Shown: positions 15,307-22,125 of the stretch, piece by piece
Layout: every line of letters starts with the position of its first letter
Numbering within the stretch: the first letter of the stretch is position 1
Assembly: GCA_905209765.1 (NCBI GenBank)
Contig: CAJLUE010000025.1
Location: 1 to 23,677, forward strand
DNA from: an uncultured Collinsella sp.
GTDB lineage: Bacteria; Actinomycetota; Coriobacteriia; Coriobacteriales; Coriobacteriaceae
Direction: 5' to 3'
Length of the DNA stretch: 23,677 nt
Translations under genes and position numbers: made by a program
The notes under the pieces: model-generated
The model's input: only the letters and a program-made list of their open reading frames with translations
What the model was told of the DNA's origin: nothing
Database searches by the model: none

Positions 15307-15425
15307 GGCGGGGCGCTCTTACCTTTACTCGCTGCTGCGGACAATCCTGCGCAAGACGAAGAGCACATTTAGTGCTCTTCTTTGCGTGCGGAACTTGCAG
15401 CGAGCAAAGGTAAGAACGCCCCGCC
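15307..15425 (-). repeat. 119-nt imperfect palindrome forming the leuS leader (element A)
   Basis: Arms of 29 nt at 15307-15335 and 15397-15425 are inverted copies with two mismatches (core GGCGGGGCG, TCTTACCTTT, CTCGCTGC). Inside, GAAGAGCAC/GTGCTCTTC (15358-15366 and 15372-15380) forms a perfect 9-bp hairpin with loop ATTTA, and GCGCAA/TTTGCG partly extends it. The outer end of the structure lies about 16 nt upstream of the leuS Shine-Dalgarno, so almost the whole leader folds. It could be a dispersed repeat insertion or a cis-acting RNA. Confidence 0.85.
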
Positions 15426-15443
15426 ACATCGTTAACTCGCATG

Positions 15444-15452
15444 ATGATAGCA
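15444..15452 (-). promoter_or_regulatory. Extended -10 promoter for leuS
   Basis: On the minus strand TGC-TATCAT is a good extended -10 element. It predicts a start near 15437, about 12 nt before element A, giving a leader of roughly 155 nt. No clear -35 is visible, which extended -10 promoters tolerate. Confidence 0.5.
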
Positions 15453-15460
15453 AATACGAC

Positions 15461-15495
15461 AAGCGAGATGCCTGCGACTTGCATGCATCTCGCTT
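15461..15495. terminator. Hairpin between element B and the leuS promoter
   Basis: AAGCGAGATGC (15461-15471) and GCATCTCGCTT (15485-15495) form a perfect 11-bp stem with a 13-nt loop. It is followed by T-poor sequence on the minus strand and by TATCTAAAT on the plus strand. It may stop read-through from guaB before leuS, but without a proper U-run the terminator role is tentative. Confidence 0.5.
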
Positions 15496-15539
15496 TATCT
15501 AAATAACGTGGTTGTGAATCAACCGCTATCTGTTATCCG

Positions 15540-15646
15540 CCCAAGCATGGTCGGGTTTTCCAGGTGCCGCAGATTGCCGTGAAAGAGGAGCGACGCGTAC
15601 TTTGGTACGCGAGCGACGGTTTGAACGGCAAGGTGCGGTGCTTGGG
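15540..15646. repeat. 107-nt inverted-repeat element after guaB (element B)
   Basis: The left end CCCAAGCA (15540-15547) pairs with TGCTTGGG (15639-15646). CCGCAGATTGCCGT (15567-15580) pairs, with two mismatches, with ACGGCAAGGTGCGG (15625-15638). The left side carries 19 extra bases. The centre is the hairpin CGCGTAC-TTTG-GTACGCG (15594-15611) inside a 50-nt core (15581-15630) that is repeated inverted at 23287-23337. It begins 8 nt after the guaB stop. Confidence 0.88.
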
Positions 15647-15654
15647 AAAGCCGT

Positions 15655-17166
15655 TTATCGATAGGAAACGCTCTGCTGGGAGTCTTTGACGACTACGTCA
15701 TGCGCGCCGCCTTCGACGATGGAGGTCGAGCTGACCAGGGTCAGGCGTGCCTTTTCCTGGAGCTCGGGGATCGAGAGGGCACCGCAGTTGCACATCGTGG
15801 ACTTGACCTTGTAGAGCGTGCCACCCACGCCGTCCTTGAGGGAGCCGGCGTAGGGAACGTAGGAGTCGACGCCCTCGACGAAGCTGAGCTTCGCGGCGCC
15901 GCCCAGGTCGTAGCGCTGCCAGTTGCGGGCACGCGCAGAACCCTCGCCCCAGTACTCCTTCATGTACTGGCCGTTGACGTTGACGCGCTCGGTCGGGCTC
16001 TCGTCAAAGCGGGCGAAGTAGCGGCCCAGCATCATAAAGTCGGCGCCCATGGCAAGGGCGAGCGTCATGTGGTAGTCGTAGACGATGCCACCGTCGGAGC
16101 ACACGGGCACGTAGACGCCGGTCTCCTCGTAGTACTCGTCGCGAGCACGACAGACGTCGATCAGCGCGGTGGCCTGGCCACGGCCGATACCCTTGGTCTC
16201 GCGGGTAATGCAGATGGAACCGCCGCCAATACCGACCTTGATGAAGTCGGCACCGCAGTCGGCCAGGAAGCGGAAGCCCTCGGCGTCGACGACGTTACCG
16301 GCACCGACCTTGACGTCCTCGCCGTAGTTGGCGCGGATCCACTCGATGGTGCGCTTCTGCCACTCGCTAAAGCCCTCGGAAGAGTCGATGCACAGGACAT
16401 CGGCGCCGGCCTCGATGAGCAGCGGCACACGCTCGGCATAGTCGCGGGTGTTGATACCGGCGCCGACCATGTAGCGCTTGTCGCCGTCGAGCAGCTCGTT
16501 GGGGTTGGTCTTGTGGCTGTCGTAGTCCTTGCGGAAGACGATGCCCATCAGGTGATCGTTGTCGTCGACGATAGGCAGGGCATTGAGCTTGTTGTCCCAG
16601 ATGACGTCGTTGGCAACCTTGAGGCTAATGTTCTTGTCGCCCACGATGAGCTGCTCACGCGGGGTCATGAACTCGGAGACCTTCGTCTGGTGGTCATCAC
16701 GGCTGGGGCGATAGTCACGGCTGGTGACGATGCCCAGGAGCTTACCCTTGGGAGTGCCGTCGTCGGTAACCGGCATGGTGGAGTGACCGGTCTTCTCCTT
16801 GAGCTCGATGACCTGTTCCATGGTCATATCGGGGGTCAGCGTGGAATCGGACTGAACAAAGCCAGCCTTGTGATCCTTGACGGCCTTGACCATGGCGGCC
16901 TCGGACTCGGCGCTCTGGGAACCGTAAATGAAGGACAGGCCACCCTCGGTAGCGAGCGCGACACCCATGTCGACGCCCGAGACGGACTGCATGATAGCGG
17001 AAACCATGGGGATGTTCAGGGTGATTGCCGGCTTCTCACCGCGCTTAAAGCGGGTCAGCGGCGTCTTAAGAGAGACGTTGTTGGGGATGCACTGCGAGGA
17101 CGAGTAACCAGGGACCAGCAGATACTCCGAAAACGTGTGGGACTCACCGGGAAAGAACGTAGCCAT
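15655..17166 (-). CDS. guaB: Inosine-5'-monophosphate dehydrogenase GuaB
   Basis: GuaB oxidises IMP to XMP with NAD+, the first committed step of GMP synthesis. The 503-residue protein has an N-terminal barrel segment (IPMVSAIMQSVSGVDMGVALATEGGLSFI). Two CBS domains follow (about 105-215; MPVTDD...GIVTSRDYRP and LPIVDDNDHLMGIVFRKDY), then the catalytic barrel with VLCIDSSEGFS, VGAGNVVDAEGF and the active-site loop GGGSICITRE, nucleophile Cys319. The loop reads G-G-G-S-I-C rather than the common G-P-G-S-I-C, and the flap reads GIGRGQ rather than GVGVPQ. This marks it as a variant subfamily, not a broken gene. The start is preceded by AAAGGAG at 5 nt. It is transcribed alone, divergently from the small HTH gene, with element B directly after its stop. 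Confidence 0.96.
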   Translation of the reverse strand: MATFFPGESHTFSEYLLVPGYSSSQCIPNNVSLKTPLTRFKRGEKPAITLNIPMVSAIMQSVSGVDMGVALATEGGLSFIYGSQSAESEAAMVKAVKDHKAGFVQSDSTLTPDMTMEQVIELKEKTGHSTMPVTDDGTPKGKLLGIVTSRDYRPSRDDHQTKVSEFMTPREQLIVGDKNISLKVANDVIWDNKLNALPIVDDNDHLMGIVFRKDYDSHKTNPNELLDGDKRYMVGAGINTRDYAERVPLLIEAGADVLCIDSSEGFSEWQKRTIEWIRANYGEDVKVGAGNVVDAEGFRFLADCGADFIKVGIGGGSICITRETKGIGRGQATALIDVCRARDEYYEETGVYVPVCSDGGIVYDYHMTLALAMGADFMMLGRYFARFDESPTERVNVNGQYMKEYWGEGSARARNWQRYDLGGAAKLSFVEGVDSYVPYAGSLKDGVGGTLYKVKSTMCNCGALSIPELQEKARLTLVSSTSIVEGGAHDVVVKDSQQSVSYR

Positions 17167-17216
17167 GTTTCTCCTTTTTCCATGCGACCGGTCGGCTGCA
17201 GGCCTCGTAGGACCCA

Positions 17217-17236
17217 GCCCAACCTTGGGCGCCCAA
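17217..17236. promoter_or_regulatory. Nested palindrome near the guaB start site
   Basis: TTGGGCGCCCAA (17225-17236) is a perfect 12-bp palindrome. It overlaps GCCCAA-CC-TTGGGC (17217-17230), so GCCCAA half-sites alternate in both directions. It lies just downstream of the predicted guaB transcription start and could be an operator or an alternative-pairing leader. No regulator is proven. Confidence 0.45.
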
Positions 17237-17245
17237 TACTGGGGA

Positions 17246-17275
17246 AGTATGTTAACGCACTTTGACTGCTACAAT
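17246..17275. promoter_or_regulatory. Overlapping divergent promoter candidates, guaB and HTH gene
   Basis: For guaB on the minus strand, TTGTAG (17274-17269), 17 nt and CATACT (17251-17246) form a moderate promoter. For the HTH gene on the plus strand, TG-C-TACAAT (17267-17275) is an extended -10. The guaB -35 and the plus-strand -10 share the same bases, so the two promoters would compete for polymerase. Confidence 0.4.
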
Positions 17276-17359
17276 GCATGATTTAAGAAGAGCACACGAG
17301 GGTTTGACGCAATCTTTGCGTTTGCCCAGCAAACACTTTAGCGGGGAGACGTGAGGCGC

Positions 17360-17704
17360 ATGGAGTACAAGACGACGGCAAAGCTGGTCATTCAAGCGTG
17401 CGACAAAGATCTGCCGGGCGTGTTTGGTCACGGCTGCGTCTTGCTGCTGCAGGGTATTGCCCGCGAGCACTCGCTCAACCGCGCCGCCAAGAGCATGAGC
17501 ATGGCGTATTCCAAGGCCTGGCGCATTGTGAACGAAGCCGAAGGACAGCTGGGCTGCAAACTCATCGAGCGCGACGGCGCCCGCGGATCCACGCTCACCC
17601 CCGCCGGCGAACGAGCCGTAGCGGTCTACGAGGAGCTGCAGGCCGACATCAACAACGTCATCGCCACCAAAGCCAACGACCTCATCGCCAGCATCAAAAA
17701 GTAG
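17360..17704 (+). CDS. Small winged-HTH regulator, ModE/LysR-type N-terminal domain only
   Basis: The 114-residue protein is a stand-alone DNA-binding domain. The segment REHSLNRAAKSMSMAYSKAWRIVNEAEGQLGCKLIERDGARGSTLTPAGERAVAVYEEL matches the winged helix-turn-helix of ModE and LysR proteins (first helix, recognition helix around SYSKAW-like MAYSKAW, wing with GG/GS-LTPAG). The molybdate-binding domains of full ModE are missing, so it either binds DNA without a small-molecule domain or senses through a partner. Two starts are possible, GTG 17351 (behind GGGGAG) and ATG 17360 (behind GAGG); I prefer the ATG. It is divergent from guaB with overlapping promoters and convergent with the PLP-fold gene across a palindrome. 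Its target genes are unknown. Confidence 0.85.
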   Translation: MEYKTTAKLVIQACDKDLPGVFGHGCVLLLQGIAREHSLNRAAKSMSMAYSKAWRIVNEAEGQLGCKLIERDGARGSTLTPAGERAVAVYEELQADINNVIATKANDLIASIKK

Positions 17705-17706
17705 AC

Positions 17707-17803
17707 AATTTAGGACGGGGCTTTTTTAGCTACCCATCCAGCGCATTCTTGACTCATAGTCAAAAAATAACATTGGGTAGCTAAAAAAGCCCCGTCCCAA
17801 ATT
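17707..17803. repeat. 97-nt palindromic element between convergent genes (element C)
   Basis: Arms of 30 nt (17707-17736 and 17774-17803) are inverted copies with one mismatch; each contains GGACGGGGCTTTTTTAGC or its complement. The 37-nt centre contains TTGACT-CAT-AGTCAA (17749-17763), a perfect small palindrome. The element fills nearly all of the space between the two stop codons (3-nt and 2-nt margins). It may terminate transcription both ways, but its T-tracts lie inside the arms rather than after the stem. Confidence 0.88.
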
Positions 17804-17805
17804 AG

Positions 17806-18798
17806 CTACTTGCGGAGGGCGGCGTCTAGAGTTGCGGCTACTGCCAAGGGATCGTCAGTGCCGGCGAAGAGGCGGATGGTGCTCCCCTGCTTGCCACGTG
17901 GAGCCGAAAGGCGCGTTGTTGCGCCGCCGGCGGACGATGTACGGAACTCCCCAGGCAAAGCATCGAACAGCTCACCCGCACTACGCTCGATAAGGTCAAA
18001 TTCAACTGCCGGGCCAAAGCCGTGCTCGAGGATTCCAGTTGCAACCGCATGGTCGGGATGCGAGCTCAGCCCGGGATAGCGCACGTTGCGCACCGTCTCG
18101 TTGGCGGCCAGATACTCGGCCAGCGCACGGGCGCGGTCGAATTGCGCTTGCATGCGGGCGTTAAGCGAGGAAAGCCCACGCTCCAGCACGTCGGTCTCCT
18201 CGGCAGAAAGGTCGAGCGCCGACGCACCGCAGCCTGCAAACAATACGTGCGCGCACTCGGCAGCGGCATCCACACGATGGCGCTTGAGCTGCGAGCGCGA
18301 CACCGAAGCAGCAACGAGCTTGCGTGGAGCCTCACCGGCGCACACACGGTCGAGCGCCTCGAGCGACAGTACGGCACCCAAACGCAAAGGATCGCAGCCA
18401 AAGATGGAAGCCACCGTGTTGTCAACGACGAGCAGCGCACGTGCCTCGCGAGCCGCGCGTCCCAGAGCACGAAGACCGGGCACACGCAGACCAAACCCGC
18501 CGATGGAGTTGACAAACCACCACAGGTGCGGCCCCTCGGCATCAAACGAGCCGGCAAAGCCCTCGGACGCGGCGGCAAACGCTGCGGCCGACGGCTCATC
18601 CACCATAGCCACATCGCAGGCATCAAAGCCGCTCGCAAACGCTTCGGTAAAGTCATCCGCAAAGGCCACCAGGCGGTCACCGGGACGCACGATTCCCAGC
18701 AGCGACAGCGCCGCCGGCACATGCCGGGCAGCGACAAAACGCGCCTCACGCGCGCTGGCTCTCAAAGCCCAGGCATCTTCTAGCTGTTGCACGTCCAC
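17806..18798 (-). CDS. Cys/Met-metabolism PLP-fold protein lacking the catalytic lysine (likely pseudoenzyme)
   Basis: The 330-residue protein resembles cystathionine gamma-synthase/gamma-lyase-type enzymes. It has a cofactor-domain segment LLGIVRPGDRLVAF, LLVVDNTVAS (Asp126, the usual pyridine-nitrogen partner) and DPLRLGA. The C-terminal domain has VRNVRYPGLSSHPDH (about 241-250), SAGGATTRLSAP and IRLFAGTDDPLAVAATLDAAL. Two parts of the normal enzyme are missing: roughly the first 50-60 residues with the YSRxxNPT motif, and the S-x-T-K motif, where the ninth residue after LGA is Arg151 instead of the Schiff-base Lys. The family is about 380-400 residues, so this is a shortened, probably non-catalytic relative. 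The frame opens at TTG 18822 inside a terminator T-run; GTG 18798 with AAGGGA at 9 nt is the better start. It lies downstream of scrB on the same strand but behind a strong terminator. Confidence 0.8.
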   Translation of the reverse strand: MDVQQLEDAWALRASAREARFVAARHVPAALSLLGIVRPGDRLVAFADDFTEAFASGFDACDVAMVDEPSAAAFAAASEGFAGSFDAEGPHLWWFVNSIGGFGLRVPGLRALGRAAREARALLVVDNTVASIFGCDPLRLGAVLSLEALDRVCAGEAPRKLVAASVSRSQLKRHRVDAAAECAHVLFAGCGASALDLSAEETDVLERGLSSLNARMQAQFDRARALAEYLAANETVRNVRYPGLSSHPDHAVATGILEHGFGPAVEFDLIERSAGELFDALPGEFRTSSAGGATTRLSAPRGKQGSTIRLFAGTDDPLAVAATLDAALRK

Positions 18799-18814
18799 GC
18801 GGCACCGTCCCTTC

Positions 18815-18856
18815 GAAAACAAAAACCCACGATGCGGGTGTTCCCCGCATCGTGGG
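18815..18856 (-). terminator. Strong intrinsic terminator after scrB
   Basis: CCCACGATGCGGG (18826-18838) and CCCGCATCGTGGG (18844-18856) form a perfect 13-bp stem with a 5-nt loop. It is followed on the minus strand by TTTTTGTTTTC. This ends the sucrose transcript before the PLP-fold gene. Confidence 0.93.
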
Positions 18857-18894
18857 CAACGGCTGCAGTATAGCGCCGATATGCGACGAATCGC

Positions 18895-20436
18895 CTAGAT
18901 GTTGAGCGTGTGATAGGTCACGCTCGCACCCGGAGCGTCAACGGACACGCCATAGGTCGCAGGGTAGATGCGCGTGGAGAACACAAGCGCACCGTCGTTG
19001 ACAAACACCTCGACCGAAGAAGTATCGCCAACAATGCGCACGTTGCGCACCTCGTCGACGGGCTCCCAGCGCACGGTACGACCGCAGCCGGCAGAAGCGC
19101 GACTCTCATCAGTAAATCGCATCTCAAAGCGCGAGGGCAGTTCGCCCTCGGCGGGCATAAACGCCAGCTTCAACTCGCCATCAAAGGTCGCGGTGAACGC
19201 GCCGTCGACACCGTCGGCAACAATGTCAAAGCAGGTATCGCCGACAACCTCCAACGAGCCCTCCCCCACACGCACCGAGGCATAATGGCGCTCGATCTCG
19301 CGCGCCGGCTGCTGCAGCACCACGCCGCCGTCACCGGCCGTAAGCTCGCGCGGCACCGTCATGCAGTGCTGCCAGCCGCACGCCACGGTGGGTGCGTTGC
19401 CATAGGTCGGCTCGTCGGGCATGCCCATCCAGCCGATCAAAATGTGGCGACCATCCTCAGACGTAAACTCCTGCGGAGCATAGAAGTCAAAACCGGCGTC
19501 CCACAGGCGGAACTCGCCCAGCTCATAGGCACCGTCACCACCGGTAATGTCGCCCGATACAGGCATGTAGCCAGCGGCATACACATTGCCGCGGTCCCAA
19601 CGACCGCCCTCAAGACCTTGGGGCGAGAAGGACAGCCACTTCGCCGGTACGCCGCCATCCGCCTCAAGCTCAAGGTACCCCGGACACTCCCACATAAACC
19701 CAAAGCGCTCGGGCGTACACACGCGGGTCTCGAGCCCCCAACTAAGCATGTCAGCCGAGCCGTACACCAAGATCTCGCCCACATCGCGACCGGCACCCTC
19801 GCCGTGCATCGCACAAAAACGGCTCTCGATATGCGGCCCATCCACGCGACGACGCGCGCCCAGCACCATGTGATAACGCCCGTCCGCGCCACGCCACACC
19901 TTGGGGTCGCGCACGTGGCAGGTCAAATCCTCGGGATAATCCTCGGACGCCAGCACCACGCGCTTTTGACTGAACTCCCGACCGGCAAGGCCATCAACGC
20001 TCTCGACATAAACAGTATCGGCGCGGCGGCCAGTATTGACGTAGTCGTACGTGCCGTCCGCATCGGGGAGCTTAACGTTGCCGGTATAGAGCACGCGAAT
20101 GCGACCGTCCTCGACCAATGCCGAGCCCGAGTACACACCATGGCAGTCAAACGGCTCGTCGGGAAGCAGCGGGGCGCCAACATATTCCCAGTTCATAAGG
20201 TCGCGGCTCGTGGCATGTCCCCACATCTTGACGCCGCCGTTCGCATCAAACGGAGCATACTGGAAGTATGCGTGAAACACGCCATCGGCCTGGCAAAGCC
20301 CGTTGGGGTCGTTGAGCCAGCCCGTGGGCGGCATAATATGAAAATGCTGAGCATAGGGCCCGTGGCCACGCTCGGCGGCCGCTGCATCCATATTGGCAAC
20401 GAGCTTGGCAAGATCGCGCTGAAGTGCGTTAGACAT
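18895..20436 (-). CDS. scrB: Sucrose-6-phosphate hydrolase (GH32 invertase)
   Basis: The enzyme should cleave sucrose-6-phosphate, made by the neighbouring PTS, into glucose-6-phosphate and fructose in the cytoplasm. The 513-residue protein has the GH32 five-bladed propeller motifs in order. These are the nucleophile block TGWLNDPNG (Asp43), FQYAPF, VYSGSAL, the transition-state block HVRDPKVW and the acid/base block MWECPGYLEL. A C-terminal beta-sandwich follows. No signal peptide is present, which fits a phospho-sugar hydrolase rather than an exported fructan hydrolase. ATG 20436 matches the family start better than the upstream TTG 20448, though the ribosome binding site is weak (GGAT). 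It follows scrA by 104 nt that contain a terminator-like hairpin, so it may be expressed by read-through or from a weak promoter. No fructokinase gene is seen in the window. Confidence 0.93.
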   Translation of the reverse strand: MSNALQRDLAKLVANMDAAAAERGHGPYAQHFHIMPPTGWLNDPNGLCQADGVFHAYFQYAPFDANGGVKMWGHATSRDLMNWEYVGAPLLPDEPFDCHGVYSGSALVEDGRIRVLYTGNVKLPDADGTYDYVNTGRRADTVYVESVDGLAGREFSQKRVVLASEDYPEDLTCHVRDPKVWRGADGRYHMVLGARRRVDGPHIESRFCAMHGEGAGRDVGEILVYGSADMLSWGLETRVCTPERFGFMWECPGYLELEADGGVPAKWLSFSPQGLEGGRWDRGNVYAAGYMPVSGDITGGDGAYELGEFRLWDAGFDFYAPQEFTSEDGRHILIGWMGMPDEPTYGNAPTVACGWQHCMTVPRELTAGDGGVVLQQPAREIERHYASVRVGEGSLEVVGDTCFDIVADGVDGAFTATFDGELKLAFMPAEGELPSRFEMRFTDESRASAGCGRTVRWEPVDEVRNVRIVGDTSSVEVFVNDGALVFSTRIYPATYGVSVDAPGASVTYHTLNI

Positions 20437-20489
20437 GTCGGTATCCAATCGAATTAAATCAACGAACGCTCAAATCAAGGGTTCCAGAT

Positions 20490-20525
20490 AAAGAAAACGC
20501 CCACAGGATGGAGCCTGCGGGCGTT
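20490..20525. terminator. Terminator between scrA and scrB
   Basis: AACGCCCACAGG (20496-20507) and CCTGCGGGCGTT (20514-20525) pair over 12 positions around a 6-nt loop, with one G-U wobble. On the minus strand TTTTCTTT follows; on the plus strand TATTTTT follows. It begins about 15 nt after the scrA stop and would reduce scrB relative to scrA unless read through. Confidence 0.85.
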
Positions 20526-20540
20526 ATTTTTACGCGAATC

Positions 20541-21941
20541 CTACGCCTGCTCGGAAGCCTTGGGCTCGTCCCTGTACAGGACAAACGAGACGGCAAAGGA
20601 AACCAGCGCGGCGACCGCAAACATGATCGCGTACTGCACGGGCTGGGCCAGGCACAGCAGAATGCCAAAGATACCCGTAACGCCCGTACCGGAGGCGGCC
20701 AGCGAAGTGAGCGCGCAGACCAGGGCACCGCAACCGCCGCCGATGCAGCCAGCGATGAAGGGCTTAAAGAAGCGCAGGTTCACACCGAAGATGGCAGGCT
20801 CGGTAATGCCCATGAAGGCGGACAGAGCCGAAGGAAGCGCCAGGCCCTTAATCTTGGCATCGCGGGTCTTAAAGGCAACGGCGAGTGCGGCGCCACCCTG
20901 GGCGATGTTGGCGGCGCTGGCGATGGGCAGCCAGTAGGTCACACCGTACTGGGCGAGCTGTCCCAGGTCGATGGCGGTGTACATCTGGTGGATACCCGTA
21001 ACGACCGTGGGGGCATAGAACAGACCGACGATAAAGGAACCGATGCCGAAGGGCAGGGTCAGCAGGGCCTGGATCAGACCGAGGATGGCGTTCTCAGCCC
21101 AGACAAAGATGGGGCCGACGGCAACGAGCGTCACGAGCACGGTCATGAACACGGAGACGAGCGGGGTCACAAACAGGTCGAACATCTCGGGGACAACCTT
21201 GTGGAGACGCTTCTCGAGGAAAGCCAGAATGGCGCAGGCGATAACGATGGGGATCACATGGCCCTGATAACCGACCCACTCAAAGCTGTACAGTCCAGGG
21301 ATGACGGTGACCATGGTCTGCACGCCCTCGGAGGCAACCGTGTAGGCGCTCTGCAGCGAGGAGTTGATGAACGCACCGCCGACGACGGCGCCCAGATACG
21401 GGTTGGCGCCAAAGGCCTTAGCGGCGGAGTAACCGATCAGGATCTGCAGAATGCCAAAGGACGTGCCCGAGACCAGGTCGGCGATCTTGTAGATAAAGTT
21501 ATTAGTGTCGAGCGCGATAAAGTCGTTGGAGGCCATAAAGTTGAGGGCGCTCATAATGCCCAGCAGCAGACCCGAAGCCACGATGGCGGGGATGATGGGG
21601 ACAAAAACGTCGCCGAGCACCTTAATGGCACGCATAAAGATGTTCTGCTGCTGCGCCGCGGCCTCCTTGACCTCGGCCTTGGTGGCAGCCTCGACGCCGC
21701 TGAGCGCAATGAACTCGTCGTAGACCCTATTGACGGTGCCAGTGCCAAAAATAATCTGGAGCTGGCCCTGGGCCTCAAAGACGCCCTTGGCGCCGTCGAT
21801 ATTCTCGAGGGCCTCCTTGTCGACCTTCGCGTTATCGGCAATCACCAGGCGCAGACGCGTGGCGCAGTGTGCGGCCGAAACAACGTTGTCGGCGCCACCG
21901 ATGTTGTCGAGCACCTCTTGGGCTGATTTGCGGTAGTCCAT
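20541..21941 (-). CDS. scrA: Sucrose-specific PTS permease, EIIBC
   Basis: This membrane permease imports sucrose and phosphorylates it to sucrose-6-phosphate using phosphate relayed from HPr. The 466-residue protein starts with an EIIB domain (MDYRKSAQEVLDNIGGADNV) whose phosphorylated residue is Cys26 in AAHCATRLRL. A linker leads to an EIIC domain with about ten hydrophobic segments. EIIC carries the conserved GITEPAIFGVNLRF motif and GIHQMY. No EIIA domain is attached, as in ScrA/SacP-type proteins that borrow EIIA-Glc. I place the start at ATG 21941, behind GGAGGAAAGGGAAG, rather than the upstream ATG 21974. Two LacI-type operators lie just upstream and scrB downstream, so the substrate assignment to sucrose rests on both sequence style and context. 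Confidence 0.93.
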   Translation of the reverse strand: MDYRKSAQEVLDNIGGADNVVSAAHCATRLRLVIADNAKVDKEALENIDGAKGVFEAQGQLQIIFGTGTVNRVYDEFIALSGVEAATKAEVKEAAAQQQNIFMRAIKVLGDVFVPIIPAIVASGLLLGIMSALNFMASNDFIALDTNNFIYKIADLVSGTSFGILQILIGYSAAKAFGANPYLGAVVGGAFINSSLQSAYTVASEGVQTMVTVIPGLYSFEWVGYQGHVIPIVIACAILAFLEKRLHKVVPEMFDLFVTPLVSVFMTVLVTLVAVGPIFVWAENAILGLIQALLTLPFGIGSFIVGLFYAPTVVTGIHQMYTAIDLGQLAQYGVTYWLPIASAANIAQGGAALAVAFKTRDAKIKGLALPSALSAFMGITEPAIFGVNLRFFKPFIAGCIGGGCGALVCALTSLAASGTGVTGIFGILLCLAQPVQYAIMFAVAALVSFAVSFVLYRDEPKASEQA

Positions 21942-21997
21942 GACTTCCCTTTCCTCCAACGGGCGCATGTGCACCCGGCCATCTTTGACACTTACAC

Positions 21998-22011
21998 TGT
22001 AATCGTTTTCA
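21998..22011. promoter_or_regulatory. ScrR operator O1 upstream of scrA
   Basis: TGTAATCGTTTTCA fits the LacI-family operator pattern TGnAAnCGnTTnCA with a central CG. It is identical to the copy at 22024-22037, the two centres being 26 bp apart. It lies between the predicted start of transcription and the scrA ribosome binding site. Confidence 0.85.
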
Positions 22012-22023
22012 GTTTCATATGTC

Positions 22024-22042
22024 TGTAATCGTTTTCATATTA
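22024..22042. promoter_or_regulatory. ScrR operator O2 with overlapping scrA -10
   Basis: The operator TGTAATCGTTTTCA (22024-22037) abuts a minus-strand -10 candidate TAATAT (22042-22037), so bound repressor would block the promoter. The -35 is weak. The operator itself is well supported by its exact duplication at O1. Confidence 0.8.
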
Positions 22043-22125
22043 GGGTGAACGGTAGGAAAAAGCCGGTGAATGGTAGTTTTACGGCAAAAACAGGGGCCTC
22101 AAAGGCAGGCAGACATGCCATAAGC

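Noticed and set aside
15281..15440. T-box riboswitch in front of leuS
   Set aside because: I searched for the conserved GGGTGGTACCGCG-like antiterminator sequence and a terminator after it and found neither; only the palindrome is present.
15281..15484. N-terminal extension of leuS by 68 residues
   Set aside because: The extension translates the leader palindrome; the natural LeuRS N-terminus and an AGGAG site are at 15280.
21985..21990. Perfect -35 word TTGACA on the plus strand near the scrA operators
   Set aside because: There is no matching -10 at 16-19 nt and no plus-strand gene downstream; the plus-strand frame at 22045-22782 is antisense to scrR.
22075..22125. Terminator directly after scrR
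   Set aside because: Only a 4-bp stem (GCCT/AGGC) precedes a TTTTT run on the minus strand; too weak to call.
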